From Oceanobacillus profundus (lineage in GTDB: Bacteria; Bacillota; Bacilli; Bacillales; Amphibacillaceae): a stretch of 64,000 bases of DNA. Under the pieces are notes generated by a model that did not search any database, was not told the origin of the DNA, and saw nothing but the letters and a program-made list of their open reading frames with translations. The stretch is taken from NCBI RefSeq assembly GCF_003515705.1, contig NZ_QWEH01000009.1, positions 1 through 64,000 on the forward strand. Direction: 5' to 3'. Shown here in pieces: positions 8,596-16,751 of this stretch (its first letter is position 1; each line of letters starts with the position of its first letter). The translations under genes and the position numbers were made by a program.

Positions 8596-10107
8596 ATGAG
8601 CACATTTCATGGCTTGGAGATGGCAAGGCAAGCCCTTGCCACACAACAAGCAGCACTATATACAACGGGTCATAATATAGCGAATGCAAATACAGAAGGC
8701 TACTCAAGACAACGCGTTAATTTTGAAACACTATCAGCTTTCCCAGCTGCATCACGTAATCGTCCGCAAATACCAGGGCAAATGGGAACTGGAGTAGAAG
8801 CTGGATCGGTTCAGCGTATTCGCAATCAGTTTTTAGATAATCAATTCCGTGGTGAAAATAGTACTTCGGGATACTGGTCAACAAGAGCAGAGGCATTAAG
8901 CCGTATGGAGTCTTTATTAAACGAACCTTCCGATGCTGGTCTATCTAAAACAATGGATCAGTTTTGGCAATCCTTACAAGATCTTGCAGTTAACCCGGAA
9001 AATTCAGGTGCAAGATCTGTCGTGCTCGAGCGTGCCCATGCAGTAGCAGATACATTTAATTATATGTCAGAGTCGCTGACCAATATACGCACGGATTTGC
9101 AAAAGCAGATTGATGTAACCGTGAAAGATGCGAACACATTGATTGATGGAATCAACGAGTTAAATAAACAGATTAAGCATTTGGAAACACACGGCTATAG
9201 TGCCAATGATTTATATGACCGCAGAGATATGTTAATAGACAATCTTTCTGAAATCGTAAGCATTGATGTTTCATACGATAAAAGTCATCTTCCGCCGAAT
9301 AAACAAGGTGATGGTGTTGCAACGATTAATCTTGTAAATGAAGCAGGAACGTCAATTATGGATACGCCGTTAATTGACGGAGTATCTGGAGTTGCTCAAG
9401 CATTTGACGAACCTAACTATGAAACAGCAGAAGGATTACTTGCTGTTACTAATCTTACAATTGGTGGTACAAAAGTTGATATTTTGGCTACAGAAGGTTC
9501 ACTCAAAGGTCTGGTAGATGCATTTGGCTATGTGGATGAATCTGGTGAAGTTGTTGGGGATTATCCTGAGATGCTGCGCAACCTGGATAAAATGGCATAT
9601 GCGTTTGCAACTGCATTTAATGCACAGCATCAGGCAGGTAAAATTGGTGATGAAAATGGAGCTGCATTCTTTACTGAATTTGGCACGGAAGAAGATGCTT
9701 ATATTGGTGCAGCTGGGGCAATTTCGGTATTGCTTGAAGATGGAAGTCAAATAGCAACGAGTACAACCGGTGATTCTGGTAATGGGGATAACGCATCGAT
9801 GTTAGCAGATGTTTTCAACAAGAGTGATGCTACATTAGATGGTGCGAGTATTAAAAAGTACTATGAATCTTTGATTGGAGACCTTGGCGTAACAGCTGAG
9901 CATGCAAACAGAATGACAGAAAATACAAACACACTGTTAGGACAAGTGCAGAACCAGCGTCTGGCTGTAAGCTCAGTTTCGTTGGATGAAGAAATGTCGA
10001 ATATGATTAAATTTCAACATGCATATAGTGCTGCTGCAAGAAGCATGACAGCAATGGATGAAATGCTGGATCGAATTATAAATAGTATGGGATTAGTAGG
10101 AAGGTAG
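8596..10107 (+). CDS. flgK: flagellar hook-associated protein 1, FlgK
   Basis: FlgK forms the first hook-filament junction ring. The N-terminal motif GLEMARQALATQQAALYTTGHNIANANTEGYSRQ (given here as residues 6-39) is the rod/hook family helix, and the C-terminal helix reads DEEMSNMIKFQHAYSAAAR. Length 503 aa (B. subtilis 507). The frame extends up to 8536, but AAAGGAG at 8581-8587 sets ATG 8596, just after flgN ends. Confidence 0.95.
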   Translation: MSTFHGLEMARQALATQQAALYTTGHNIANANTEGYSRQRVNFETLSAFPAASRNRPQIPGQMGTGVEAGSVQRIRNQFLDNQFRGENSTSGYWSTRAEALSRMESLLNEPSDAGLSKTMDQFWQSLQDLAVNPENSGARSVVLERAHAVADTFNYMSESLTNIRTDLQKQIDVTVKDANTLIDGINELNKQIKHLETHGYSANDLYDRRDMLIDNLSEIVSIDVSYDKSHLPPNKQGDGVATINLVNEAGTSIMDTPLIDGVSGVAQAFDEPNYETAEGLLAVTNLTIGGTKVDILATEGSLKGLVDAFGYVDESGEVVGDYPEMLRNLDKMAYAFATAFNAQHQAGKIGDENGAAFFTEFGTEEDAYIGAAGAISVLLEDGSQIATSTTGDSGNGDNASMLADVFNKSDATLDGASIKKYYESLIGDLGVTAEHANRMTENTNTLLGQVQNQRLAVSSVSLDEEMSNMIKFQHAYSAAARSMTAMDEMLDRIINSMGLVGR

Positions 10108-10116
10108 GAGATTTGA

Positions 10117-11010
10117 ATGCGTGTGACACAGGGAATGATTTCGAATAATATGCTCCGTAACTTAACGAATAGTTATGGGAAAATGGATACGTATTTGTAC
10201 CAGTTGAGCACCGGTAAAAAGATTAACCGTCCTTCTGATGACCCAGTTATTGCGATGAAAGGCATGGGCTACCGCACAGAGCTTGTAAGAGTAGAACAAT
10301 ATATTCGGAATACAAATGAAGTGCATAATTGGATGGATAATACCGATGCAGCACTTGATAAAGCTACTTCTGCAATGCAGCGTATACGAGAGCTCGCTGT
10401 ACAGGCAAGTAACGGGACATACGATAAAGAAGAGCTTGTTAATATCAGTGAAGAAGTAAAGCAATTAAAAGAACATATGATTGAGATTGCAAATACAAAT
10501 GTAAATGATAAATATATCTTTAATGGTACAAAAACGGATACAGCTCCAATAAATCAAGAAACTGGTGGAGTTGATTTTGACAATTCCCCTGTATTAATTG
10601 AAGTTTCCAGTGGAACAGCATTAAAAGCAAATGTTGACGGAAATGAAGTTTTTGGTGGTGAACCAAGTATTTTTGATGCGATTGATACTTTTATTGAAAA
10701 GCTTGAAGCGACTGGTGATAGTGATTTAGATAATGAGGCTATTGATGCTAGTATCGCTGAATTGGATATTGGTATAAATAACATCGTCAATGCCCGTGCA
10801 GAGCTTGGAGCACGCATGAATCGCTTGGAGCTGGTCGAAAATCGTTTAAGCGAACAGGAAGTTATTGCAACACAGACCATGTCACAAAATGAAGACATTG
10901 ATTACGCAAAAGCAATTACAGAATTAATTACCCAAGAAAGCCTGCACCGTGCAGCGTTATCAGCAGGAGCAAGAATTATCCAGCCGTCTTTAGTAGATTT
11001 CTTAAGATGA
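10117..11010 (+). CDS. flgL: flagellar hook-associated protein 3, FlgL
   Basis: The 297-aa product is a short flagellin-like junction protein. The N-terminus MRVTQGMISNNMLRNL and YQLSTGKKINRPSDDPV are the flagellin N-domain motifs, and the C-terminal half has ARAELGARMNRLELVENRL and ITELITQESLHRAALSAGA. It sits 9 bases after flgK with GTAGGAG as ribosome binding site. FlgL joins FlgK to the flagellin filament. A hairpin lies 80 bp downstream. Confidence 0.95.
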   Translation: MRVTQGMISNNMLRNLTNSYGKMDTYLYQLSTGKKINRPSDDPVIAMKGMGYRTELVRVEQYIRNTNEVHNWMDNTDAALDKATSAMQRIRELAVQASNGTYDKEELVNISEEVKQLKEHMIEIANTNVNDKYIFNGTKTDTAPINQETGGVDFDNSPVLIEVSSGTALKANVDGNEVFGGEPSIFDAIDTFIEKLEATGDSDLDNEAIDASIAELDIGINNIVNARAELGARMNRLELVENRLSEQEVIATQTMSQNEDIDYAKAITELITQESLHRAALSAGARIIQPSLVDFLR

Positions 11011-11090
11011 TAACAAAAGCATAATTGTCCTTGCAGGCTCAGTACGCAATGTCCTGTGTGTCGTTGGATGCTAAGCTGTACGGACGTAAA

Positions 11091-11129
11091 ACATAAGCCC
11101 TGGCCCGTTATAGGGTTCAGGGTTTATGT
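11091..11129. terminator. terminator-like hairpin between flgL and yviE
   Basis: ACATAAGCCCTGGCCC pairs with GGGTTCAGGGTTTATGT through 16 positions with G-T pairs. Only a short T-run (GCGTTT) follows, so it may attenuate rather than stop transcription into yviE. The 80 bases before it (11011-11090) also hold short matching arms (GTCC/GGAC, GTAC/GTAC). Confidence 0.65.
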
Positions 11130-11185
11130 TGCGTTTAAACTATTTTCAGTAAAATATGGTCTTAGATAGAAGGAGTGCGCTGCAT

Positions 11186-11749
11186 ATGCAAATTCCACAA
11201 ATACGGATGCAATCACAACAGGCACAAATTGAAATTCAAAATACAGATGCAAAACTAGAAATTTCTCAACCGCAAGCAGAACTAAACATCCAACAGCCAC
11301 AAGCAGAATTATCGATACGAACTACTCCAGGGAAGCTTCGTATTGATCAAACCCAAGCATGGGCAGACTTAAACTTAATGCATATCACCGAGCGAAATGA
11401 ACGTTTTGCAAGAGAAGGAAAAAATTCACTCATGCATGGGATTGCGAGACGTGCTCGACAAGGTGATGAGTTGATGAAAATTGAAAATGGTGGAGATCCA
11501 TTAATTAATCAAGCGATTCAAAATAGTTCAGATCCAATGAAGTCTCTTGGAATTAAGTTCATACCTTCTCATTTTTCAGTGAAAACAAGCTATCAGCCAG
11601 CTGAAGTACATATCGATGTTCAAATCAAGAAACCAATTATAAATGCAACACCTCGAAGTCCGGAATTTACCTATGAGGCTGGTAATGTCACAACAAGTTT
11701 GAAACAAAGGCAGTATCTAAAAATCAGTTATACTAATTTATATGTATAG
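11186..11749 (+). CDS. yviE: YviE/DUF6470-family protein
   Basis: About 187 aa from ATG 11186, preceded by AGAAGGAGTG. The N-terminal third is a repetitive, Gln-rich series of near-repeats (IEIQNTDAKLEI, QPQAELNIQQPQAELSI), and WADLNLMHITERN follows. This pattern and the place between flgL and fliW match B. subtilis YviE, which has no assigned function. There is no signal peptide. It overlaps the possible GTA/ATG region of the next gene but not its real start. Confidence 0.82.
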   Translation: MQIPQIRMQSQQAQIEIQNTDAKLEISQPQAELNIQQPQAELSIRTTPGKLRIDQTQAWADLNLMHITERNERFAREGKNSLMHGIARRARQGDELMKIENGGDPLINQAIQNSSDPMKSLGIKFIPSHFSVKTSYQPAEVHIDVQIKKPIINATPRSPEFTYEAGNVTTSLKQRQYLKISYTNLYV

Positions 11750-11765
11750 GAAAGGACGACTCGAA

Positions 11766-12209
11766 ATGAATATACAAACAAAATATCTAGGGGAAATTGC
11801 AATAGATGAACGTAAAATAATTCATTTTTTAACTGGTATTCCTGGGTTTCCTAACGAAAAGGAGTTTGTATTAATGGACTTGCCTGACACACCAATTTTT
11901 CAGGTTTTACAGTCTATTAAAACGCCAACAGTAGCATTTATCGTTTCAAATCCATATCAAATATACCCAGATTATTCAATTGAACTGGATGATAATCTTA
12001 TCGAGAGCCTGCAAATCAAGGAGGAAAAGGAAGTTGCAGTTGTAGCTATTGTAACGTTGAAACAACCTTTTCATATAAGTACATTAAACCTTAAGGCACC
12101 GATTGTTATCAACACAAGTCTAGGACAAGGGAAACAATATATTTTAAATACAGAAGCATATTCTTCAAAAGCACCAATTACACCTCAGTCAGTTGAGAGA
12201 GAGGGGTAA
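11766..12209 (+). CDS. fliW: flagellar assembly factor FliW
   Basis: FliW binds CsrA and flagellin in turn, so that flagellin synthesis is tuned to secretion. The 147-aa product has the family opening ...[16 protein letters not shown], then [13 protein letters not shown] and [21 protein letters not shown]. The frame opens at 11742, but AGGAAAGGAC before ATG 11766 gives the right length (B. subtilis 143). Next to csrA, as usual. Its flagellin partner is not encoded in this window. Confidence 0.94.
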   Translation: MNIQTKYLGEIAIDERKIIHFLTGIPGFPNEKEFVLMDLPDTPIFQVLQSIKTPTVAFIVSNPYQIYPDYSIELDDNLIESLQIKEEKEVAVVAIVTLKQPFHISTLNLKAPIVINTSLGQGKQYILNTEAYSSKAPITPQSVEREG

Positions 12210-12214
12210 AAAAA

Positions 12215-12439
12215 ATGTTGGTTTTAACAAGAAAACGAAATGAAGCAATTCAAATTGGCGAAGATATTGAGATTAAGGTACTAGCAATTGAAGGGGATCA
12301 AATTAAACTTGGTATAGCTGCACCACAATCTGTTGATATTTATCGTAAAGAAATATACTTGGACATCAAACAGCAAAATAATGAAGCAGCAGGTGTATCT
12401 CTAGACCTATTTGAGATGCTTAAAGAAACAAAAGAATAA
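12215..12439 (+). CDS. csrA: carbon storage regulator CsrA
   Basis: A 74-aa RNA-binding protein that starts with the near-invariant [23 protein letters not shown] pattern (residues 1-23). It also has [22 protein letters not shown]. CsrA binds GGA motifs and in B. subtilis represses hag translation; FliW antagonises it. GAGAGGGG lies before the ATG, 5 bases after fliW. Normally hag follows; here flaG follows. Confidence 0.97.
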   Translation: MLVLTRKRNEAIQIGEDIEIKVLAIEGDQIKLGIAAPQSVDIYRKEIYLDIKQQNNEAAGVSLDLFEMLKETKE

Positions 12440-12462
12440 TGAAGTATTTTTATTTAAAGCTT

Positions 12463-12488
12463 TAGAAAGTATAGGGTGTAACCGATAT
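12463..12488 (+). promoter_or_regulatory. SigD-like promoter for flaG-fliDST
   Basis: TAGA at 12463-12466, 14 bases, then ACCGATAT at 12481-12488 (7 of 8 with the SigD -10 GCCGATAT). It is 30 bp before flaG, in the gap where hag would be expected. Confidence 0.65.
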
Positions 12489-12517
12489 AAAAAGAAAAAG
12501 TTTAGGAGTGCATTGAC

Positions 12518-12871
12518 ATGGCGTTAGATAAAGTAATGTCAGCACCTCAATCTCTGCTAAATAACGAATACAACACGAAATTAATAACAGAAATTGGGAG
12601 TAAGGGAATAGGGGCAGACACGCATTATAAGGTTGAAGACAAGATAGATAAAAATGAAGTTGACATGGTCGTTCAAAAGCTAAATGAATTTATGGAGCCT
12701 ATTAGAAGGAACCTTAAATTTGAACTGCATGACAAATTGGATAAGTACTACGTTACAGTCGTTGACTCGAATACGAATGAAGTGATTAAAGAAATCCCGC
12801 CGAAAAAAATGCTTGATATGTATGCAGAAATGGCAGATTTTATGGGGATTTTAATTGATAGGAAGATTTAA
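12518..12871 (+). CDS. flaG: FlaG-family flagellar protein
   Basis: A 117-aa protein whose C-terminal half carries the FlaG signature: LNEFMEPIRRNLKFELHDKLDKYYVTVVDSNTNEVIKEIPPKK (residues about 55-97) and MYAEMADFMGILID at the end. It corresponds to B. subtilis YvyC. FlaG proteins affect filament length in other bacteria. GGAG lies 9-12 bases upstream of the ATG. First gene of a flaG-fliD-fliS-fliT unit. Confidence 0.9.
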   Translation: MALDKVMSAPQSLLNNEYNTKLITEIGSKGIGADTHYKVEDKIDKNEVDMVVQKLNEFMEPIRRNLKFELHDKLDKYYVTVVDSNTNEVIKEIPPKKMLDMYAEMADFMGILIDRKI

Positions 12872-12888
12872 GGGAGAGGATCAAGAGT

Positions 12889-14412
12889 ATGCGAATTGGT
12901 GGATTAGCCAGTGGTATTGATACAGATACGATTATTAAAGATCTGATGAAAGCTGAACGAATGCCTTTGGATAAAATGGAACAGGATAAAATAAAATTTG
13001 AATGGAAGCGAGATGCTTTTCGAGATATTAATAAGCAAGTAGCTGAAATTGAAAAAATGATTACCGACATGAGATTAAATAGTAGTATGATTAATGCCAA
13101 AACAATCAGTTCTACAATGGGAAATGCAGTAACTGCTACAGGTTCTTCGTCTGCTACCAATGGTTCGTATGAGATTGCAGTAACTCAGTTGGCTAAGAAT
13201 GCGATTAATGTGGGTACTGGTAAAGTGGGGAAAGATGTTGATCTATCTAATTATGTTGATGAGGAAATAACATTCTATACGTATGGTGAAGCATATACAA
13301 CAGAAGATGGTACTGAGGTAGCTGAGGGAATGCAAGCGCGAACCTTTACAATTAATGAAGGTGATACATTAAAAGATGTGTTAAAAAAAATAGAAAGTGC
13401 AGATAAAAATGTACGTGCTTTTTATGATGAGCAGACACAGCAAGTTGTATTGGAAACGAAGAGGTCCGGGGATTATAATACAGATTCTAATAAATATGGC
13501 GGTAAGGAAATCGGATTTGATGACGATTCCTTCTTTACTAATGTATTAAAAATGGATCTAGGAGAAGAACAAGGCGGTACAAACGCCAAATTCACATATA
13601 ATGGTGTCTTGGAGTTGGAATCAAAAGAAAACAGATACACATTAAACGGTATTACCTTTGAATTCAAAGATACAACAGGAACAGTAGATAATCCTCAAAG
13701 CGCCAAACTTACAGTTTCAAATGACGTGGACACTGCTGTCGAGAATATAACAAAACTCGTTACAAAATATAATGAATTAGTGGAATCGTTAAACTCTTCA
13801 CAGCAAGAGCAGAGATATCGGGATTTCCCACCATTAACAAATGCACAGCGCGAAGAAATGTCTGAAAATGAAATTGAACTTTGGGAAGAAAAGGCAAAAA
13901 GTGGACTTCTTAAGGGAGAATCTATTATTACATCTTCTTTATTTGATGTACGCCAAGGTTGGTATCAAACGGTTGAAAATGGTAGTCAATTTAAACTATT
14001 AACAGATATTGGTCTGTCAACAACGAAGGATTATTTAGATGGTGGTAAACTCGAGATCAATGAAGGGGATTTGAGAACCGCACTTACAAATGATCCGGAA
14101 AGTGTCCAAAAGCTACTGTTAAATAATGTAGAAGGCGAAGGTCGTGGACTATTAAATCGCCTTGAGGATTCTCTTGAAAATACAATCGGCCGAATTGAAA
14201 AGCATGCTGGTAAAGGTTCCTATACATCTGAAATGTATACAATCGGTAGACGTATGGATGATCTCGATGGTCGAATCTCTGCATTTGAAGACAAACTTAC
14301 AAGAATTGAAGACCGATACTGGAGACAGTTTTCAGCAATGGAGCAAGCGATTTCCAGGATGAATAATCAATCCGCAATGCTCATGAATGCTTTTGGCGGA
14401 GGAACGATGTAG
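12889..14412 (+). CDS. fliD: flagellar cap protein FliD (HAP2)
   Basis: FliD caps the growing filament and folds exported flagellin. The 507-aa product starts MRIGGLASGIDTDTIIKDLM, the standard FliD N-terminus, and ends with the helical DRYWRQFSAMEQAISRMNNQSAML typical of the FliD C-domain. GGGAGAGG precedes the ATG. The length is normal. The middle region is variable and rich in Thr/Asp, as expected for the exposed domain. Confidence 0.95.
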   Translation: MRIGGLASGIDTDTIIKDLMKAERMPLDKMEQDKIKFEWKRDAFRDINKQVAEIEKMITDMRLNSSMINAKTISSTMGNAVTATGSSSATNGSYEIAVTQLAKNAINVGTGKVGKDVDLSNYVDEEITFYTYGEAYTTEDGTEVAEGMQARTFTINEGDTLKDVLKKIESADKNVRAFYDEQTQQVVLETKRSGDYNTDSNKYGGKEIGFDDDSFFTNVLKMDLGEEQGGTNAKFTYNGVLELESKENRYTLNGITFEFKDTTGTVDNPQSAKLTVSNDVDTAVENITKLVTKYNELVESLNSSQQEQRYRDFPPLTNAQREEMSENEIELWEEKAKSGLLKGESIITSSLFDVRQGWYQTVENGSQFKLLTDIGLSTTKDYLDGGKLEINEGDLRTALTNDPESVQKLLLNNVEGEGRGLLNRLEDSLENTIGRIEKHAGKGSYTSEMYTIGRRMDDLDGRISAFEDKLTRIEDRYWRQFSAMEQAISRMNNQSAMLMNAFGGGTM

Positions 14413-14438
14413 CTCATTAAGGAAGGAGTGAACGGCTA

Positions 14439-14840
14439 ATGGGAGCAAATAAAGCGTATCAAGCCTATCAAAATAACGCTGTAAATACGGCATCTGGTGG
14501 AGAGCTAACCTTAATGCTCTATAATGGATGCATGAAATTCATTAAACAGGCAATGAAAGACGTGAATGACAACAACTATGAAGCAAAAAATAAAAATATC
14601 CAGAAGGCACAAAACATTATTCAGGAACTAATGATTACACTAGATCCGAAAATGGAAATATCAAAGCAAATCATGCCTCTGTACGAGTTCATGCAATTTC
14701 AGTTGAAAGAAGCAAATATTAAAAATGACGTGAAGAAGTTGGAAGAAGTTTTGGAATTTGTAACAGAATTCCGTGACACATGGAAACAAGTTATTCTAAA
14801 AAATCGTCAGCAGCAATTTGCCAAAGGCGAACCGGTATAA
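14439..14840 (+). CDS. fliS: flagellar export chaperone FliS
   Basis: A 133-aa four-helix chaperone for flagellin. AYQAYQNNAVNTASGGELTLMLYNGCMKFIKQA (residues 5-37) is the conserved FliS N-terminal region with the LTLMLYNG core. GGAAGGAGTG lies upstream. The stop overlaps the fliT start (TAATG at 14838-14842), indicating translational coupling. Confidence 0.95.
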   Translation: MGANKAYQAYQNNAVNTASGGELTLMLYNGCMKFIKQAMKDVNDNNYEAKNKNIQKAQNIIQELMITLDPKMEISKQIMPLYEFMQFQLKEANIKNDVKKLEEVLEFVTEFRDTWKQVILKNRQQQFAKGEPV

Positions 14841-15193
14841 TGAACAGAGCGGAGCCAGTTTATGAGTTGACAATGCAAATGAAACAACTCTTAAATCAGG
14901 AGATTACAGGTAAAACGAGAGAGTCGATAATTGAACAGTTGACAGCATTAATTACACAACGCGGAATTGCTATGAAAGCATTAAATCCACCATATACTGA
15001 AGCAGAAAAGCAACTTGGTAAAGAACTTATGCAAGTTAATGAGGAAATTCAATCGAAAATGCAGATGCTATTTTTGGATTTAAAAAAAGAAATGAAGCAG
15101 GTCAAAATGCAGAAAAAATCAAACCAGTCCTATACGAATCCTTATAAAAATGTCCAAACAATGGACGGAATGTTTATGGATAGCAAAAAATAA
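14840..15193 (+). CDS. fliT: FliT-type flagellar chaperone
   Basis: A 117-aa, all-helical, Lys/Gln-rich product following fliS with a one-base overlap. The frame is open from 14780, but the coupled ATG at 14840 gives the right size (B. subtilis FliT 113 aa). Sequence conservation in this family is weak, so the call rests on position and helical character. FliT normally binds FliD. A good terminator follows. Confidence 0.82.
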   Translation: MNRAEPVYELTMQMKQLLNQEITGKTRESIIEQLTALITQRGIAMKALNPPYTEAEKQLGKELMQVNEEIQSKMQMLFLDLKKEMKQVKMQKKSNQSYTNPYKNVQTMDGMFMDSKK

Positions 15194-15198
15194 TGGGT

Positions 15199-15229
15199 GA
15201 TGGCGTGTACAATGTACACGTCATTTTTT
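15199..15229 (+). terminator. terminator of the flaG-fliDST unit
   Basis: ATGGCGTGTAC pairs with GTACACGTCAT over an AAT loop, followed by TTTTTTATTT. Confidence 0.88.
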
Positions 15230-15348
15230 ATTTATATATTAACTTTAATATTTTTTTGTAAATTATATTAATAAAATGTAAATCTCCTAATGCTTGATAT
15301 CATGCGGTTTACAGATGATTTTACAAAAAACAGCAAATTTTCCGGAAG

Positions 15349-15386
15349 GTTTAAACAGGAAAAGTTGGTGGTAACGTAGTATAATA
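15349..15386 (+). promoter_or_regulatory. candidate stress/stationary-phase promoters of hpf
   Basis: GTTTAA (15349-15354) with TGGTAA 15 bases on resembles a SigB promoter (GTTTAA/GGGTAT). ACAGGAAAA (15355-15363) matches the SigH -35 fully, with GTAGTATAA (15377-15385) close to its -10, although 13 bp spacing is one long. TATAAT at 15381-15386 would also suit SigA. In B. subtilis this gene (yvyD) is known to be SigB- and SigH-controlled. Confidence 0.5.
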
Positions 15387-15416
15387 AAACTATAAAGAAT
15401 AAAGGAGGACACTTTT

Positions 15417-15971
15417 ATGAAATTTAACATTCGTGGTGAAAATCTCGAGGTGACTGGAGCAATTAAAGAATACGTTGAAAAAAAGATCAGCAAGCTAGAA
15501 AGATACTTCGATGATGCTCCAACGTCCGATGTACATGTAAATTTAAGTGTCTATAATGATGAACAACGAATTGAAGTTACAATCCCAATGACAAATCTAT
15601 TATTACGCGGTGAAGTTCAACACATAGATTTATACGCTGCTGTAGATCTTGTAGTTGATAAACTAGAAAGACAGATTCGTAAATATAAAACTAAAATAAA
15701 TCGAAAAACCAGACAGAATGGTGCACCTAAATATGCTTTTGCTGAAATGGAAAAAAGTGCAAATGCTGTTGAAGAAGAAAGTGATGAAATCGAAATCGTA
15801 AGAACAAAACGATTTAATTTAAAACCAATGGATTCAGAAGAAGCAATTCTTCAAATGGATATGCTTGGTCATGAGTTCTTTGTTTTTACAAATGACCAAT
15901 CTGGTGATACAAACGTTGTATATCGACGTAGAGATGGCAAGTATGGATTAATTGAACCAAATGTATTTTAA
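15417..15971 (+). CDS. hpf: long-form ribosome hibernation promoting factor
   Basis: Long HPF pairs 70S ribosomes into inactive 100S dimers in stationary phase. The 184-aa product has the N-terminal S30AE domain (MKFNIRGENLEVTGAI... ISKLERYF) and the C-terminal dimerisation domain (VRTKRFNLKPMDSEEAILQMDMLGHEFFVF, residues about 128-157). GGAGGACAC precedes the ATG. Same place between fliT and secA as B. subtilis yvyD. It has its own terminator. Confidence 0.96.
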   Translation: MKFNIRGENLEVTGAIKEYVEKKISKLERYFDDAPTSDVHVNLSVYNDEQRIEVTIPMTNLLLRGEVQHIDLYAAVDLVVDKLERQIRKYKTKINRKTRQNGAPKYAFAEMEKSANAVEEESDEIEIVRTKRFNLKPMDSEEAILQMDMLGHEFFVFTNDQSGDTNVVYRRRDGKYGLIEPNVF

Positions 15972-15990
15972 ATAAAGTTAGAGAAATAAA

Positions 15991-16020
15991 GACGACTCCA
16001 AATTTGGGGTCGTTTTTATT
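15991..16020 (+). terminator. hpf terminator
   Basis: GACGACTCC pairs with GGGGTCGTT across AAATTT, then TTTTATT. Confidence 0.88.
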
Positions 16021-16278
16021 TCTGAAATAATCCCGGTTATGCAGGCTTTTAGCTAACCTATATGATACAATGTCGAAAAATGTAGAACGAAATGCTGATT
16101 TTGTATTTTAGTGTTAATTTTTGTCTGAAAATAAGGGAAAAGAATTTATTTATTATGCTAAAACTCTCTTTTTGTCACTGTTTTTTGTCGAATACAAGTC
16201 TGAAATTTAAAAATGGCGATTAGTCTTTTGACTCATATAGATGTTATAAATGAATCAAACGAACTAGGAGGTATTTGT
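16021..16278. other. AT-rich gap before the 46-aa ORF
   Basis: No gene is seen. The stretch is AT-rich with several possible SigA -10 boxes (for example ATTATGCTAAAA near 16152-16163), none with a clean -35. Confidence 0.4.
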
Positions 16279-16419
16279 GTGAATGAAGAGGATGAACGAA
16301 GATTTCTTGCATTGGTAACACAAGTACAACAACATGAAGCTACAATTACCCAGCTGCTTGAAATTCTTGCAGCTACGAACCGAAAAGTTACCGAGTTTTT
16401 CTCAGGTCAAGAAAAATAG
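16279..16419 (+). CDS. small hypothetical protein (46 aa) before secA
   Basis: The frame is open from 16213, but AGGAGG at 16266-16271 points to the GTG at 16279, giving a 46-residue charged helical protein (NEEDERRFLALVTQVQQHE...ATNRKVTEFFSGQEK). A clear terminator follows. It lies between hpf and secA, where B. subtilis has the small ORF yvzG; I cannot show that the two are homologous. No motif is recognised. Confidence 0.55.
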   Translation: MNEEDERRFLALVTQVQQHEATITQLLEILAATNRKVTEFFSGQEK

Positions 16420-16463
16420 GCAATGAATCCTGAGCAATACTCTCCCCGATTTTTTCCTTCCTT

Positions 16464-16500
16464 AAAGAAAGCAGACTATCCCCAGTCTGCTTTCTTTTTT
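16464..16500 (+). terminator. terminator after the 46-aa ORF
   Basis: AAGAAAGCAGACT pairs perfectly with AGTCTGCTTTCTT over a 6-base loop, then TTTTAG. Confidence 0.92.
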
Positions 16501-16530
16501 AGAATATAGGGCTATATAATGCCTAGTCAG

Positions 16531-16560
16531 TTGTCATACATTATTGGAAAGTGTTATGAT
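16531..16560 (+). promoter_or_regulatory. candidate SigA promoter for secA
   Basis: TTGTCA (16531-16536), 18 bases, TATGAT (16555-16560). It would give a 5' leader of about 185 nt ahead of secA that contains both hairpin elements described next. Confidence 0.6.
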
Positions 16561-16590
16561 AAGTAGTGGATTATAGTATTGATTTTTGTC

Positions 16591-16619
16591 AAATAGGAAA
16601 GTATTAAACTTTCCTATTT
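16591..16619. repeat. perfect inverted repeat in the secA leader
   Basis: AAATAGGAAAGT and ACTTTCCTATTT form a perfect 12-bp stem over ATTAA. The base that follows is G and there is no T-run, so it is not an ordinary terminator. Confidence 0.75.
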
Positions 16620-16635
16620 GCATAAGTGCAACTAA

Positions 16636-16725
16636 GACATTCGCTTAGGAGGCAAAGCACTCCAAAGTATAAGGGTTTCTAAGAAAGCAAAGAACGCTTT
16701 CGTACGAATCCCTTTAACGAATGTC
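16636..16725 (+). promoter_or_regulatory. candidate structured leader RNA upstream of secA
   Basis: An outer 8-bp perfect stem, GACATTCG (16636-16643) with CGAATGTC (16718-16725), encloses two hairpins. The first is GGAG (16648-16651) with CTCC (16660-16663). The second is AAGGGTTTC (16671-16679) with GAATCCCTT (16706-16714), one mismatch, capped by GAAAGC/GCTTTC (16683-16688/16696-16701). It ends 26 bp before the secA start. This three-way-junction layout looks like a cis-regulatory RNA. I do not recognise any known riboswitch core. Folding is by eye only. Confidence 0.5.
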
Positions 16726-16751
16726 GAGTTTTCTAAAGGAGCGTTTAACAT

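Noticed and set aside
16636-16725. Known riboswitch or T-box upstream of secA
   Set aside because: None of the cores I know (T-box GGTGGNACCGCG, purine, SAM, lysine, c-di-GMP, fluoride, THF) is present, so it is reported only as an unassigned structure.
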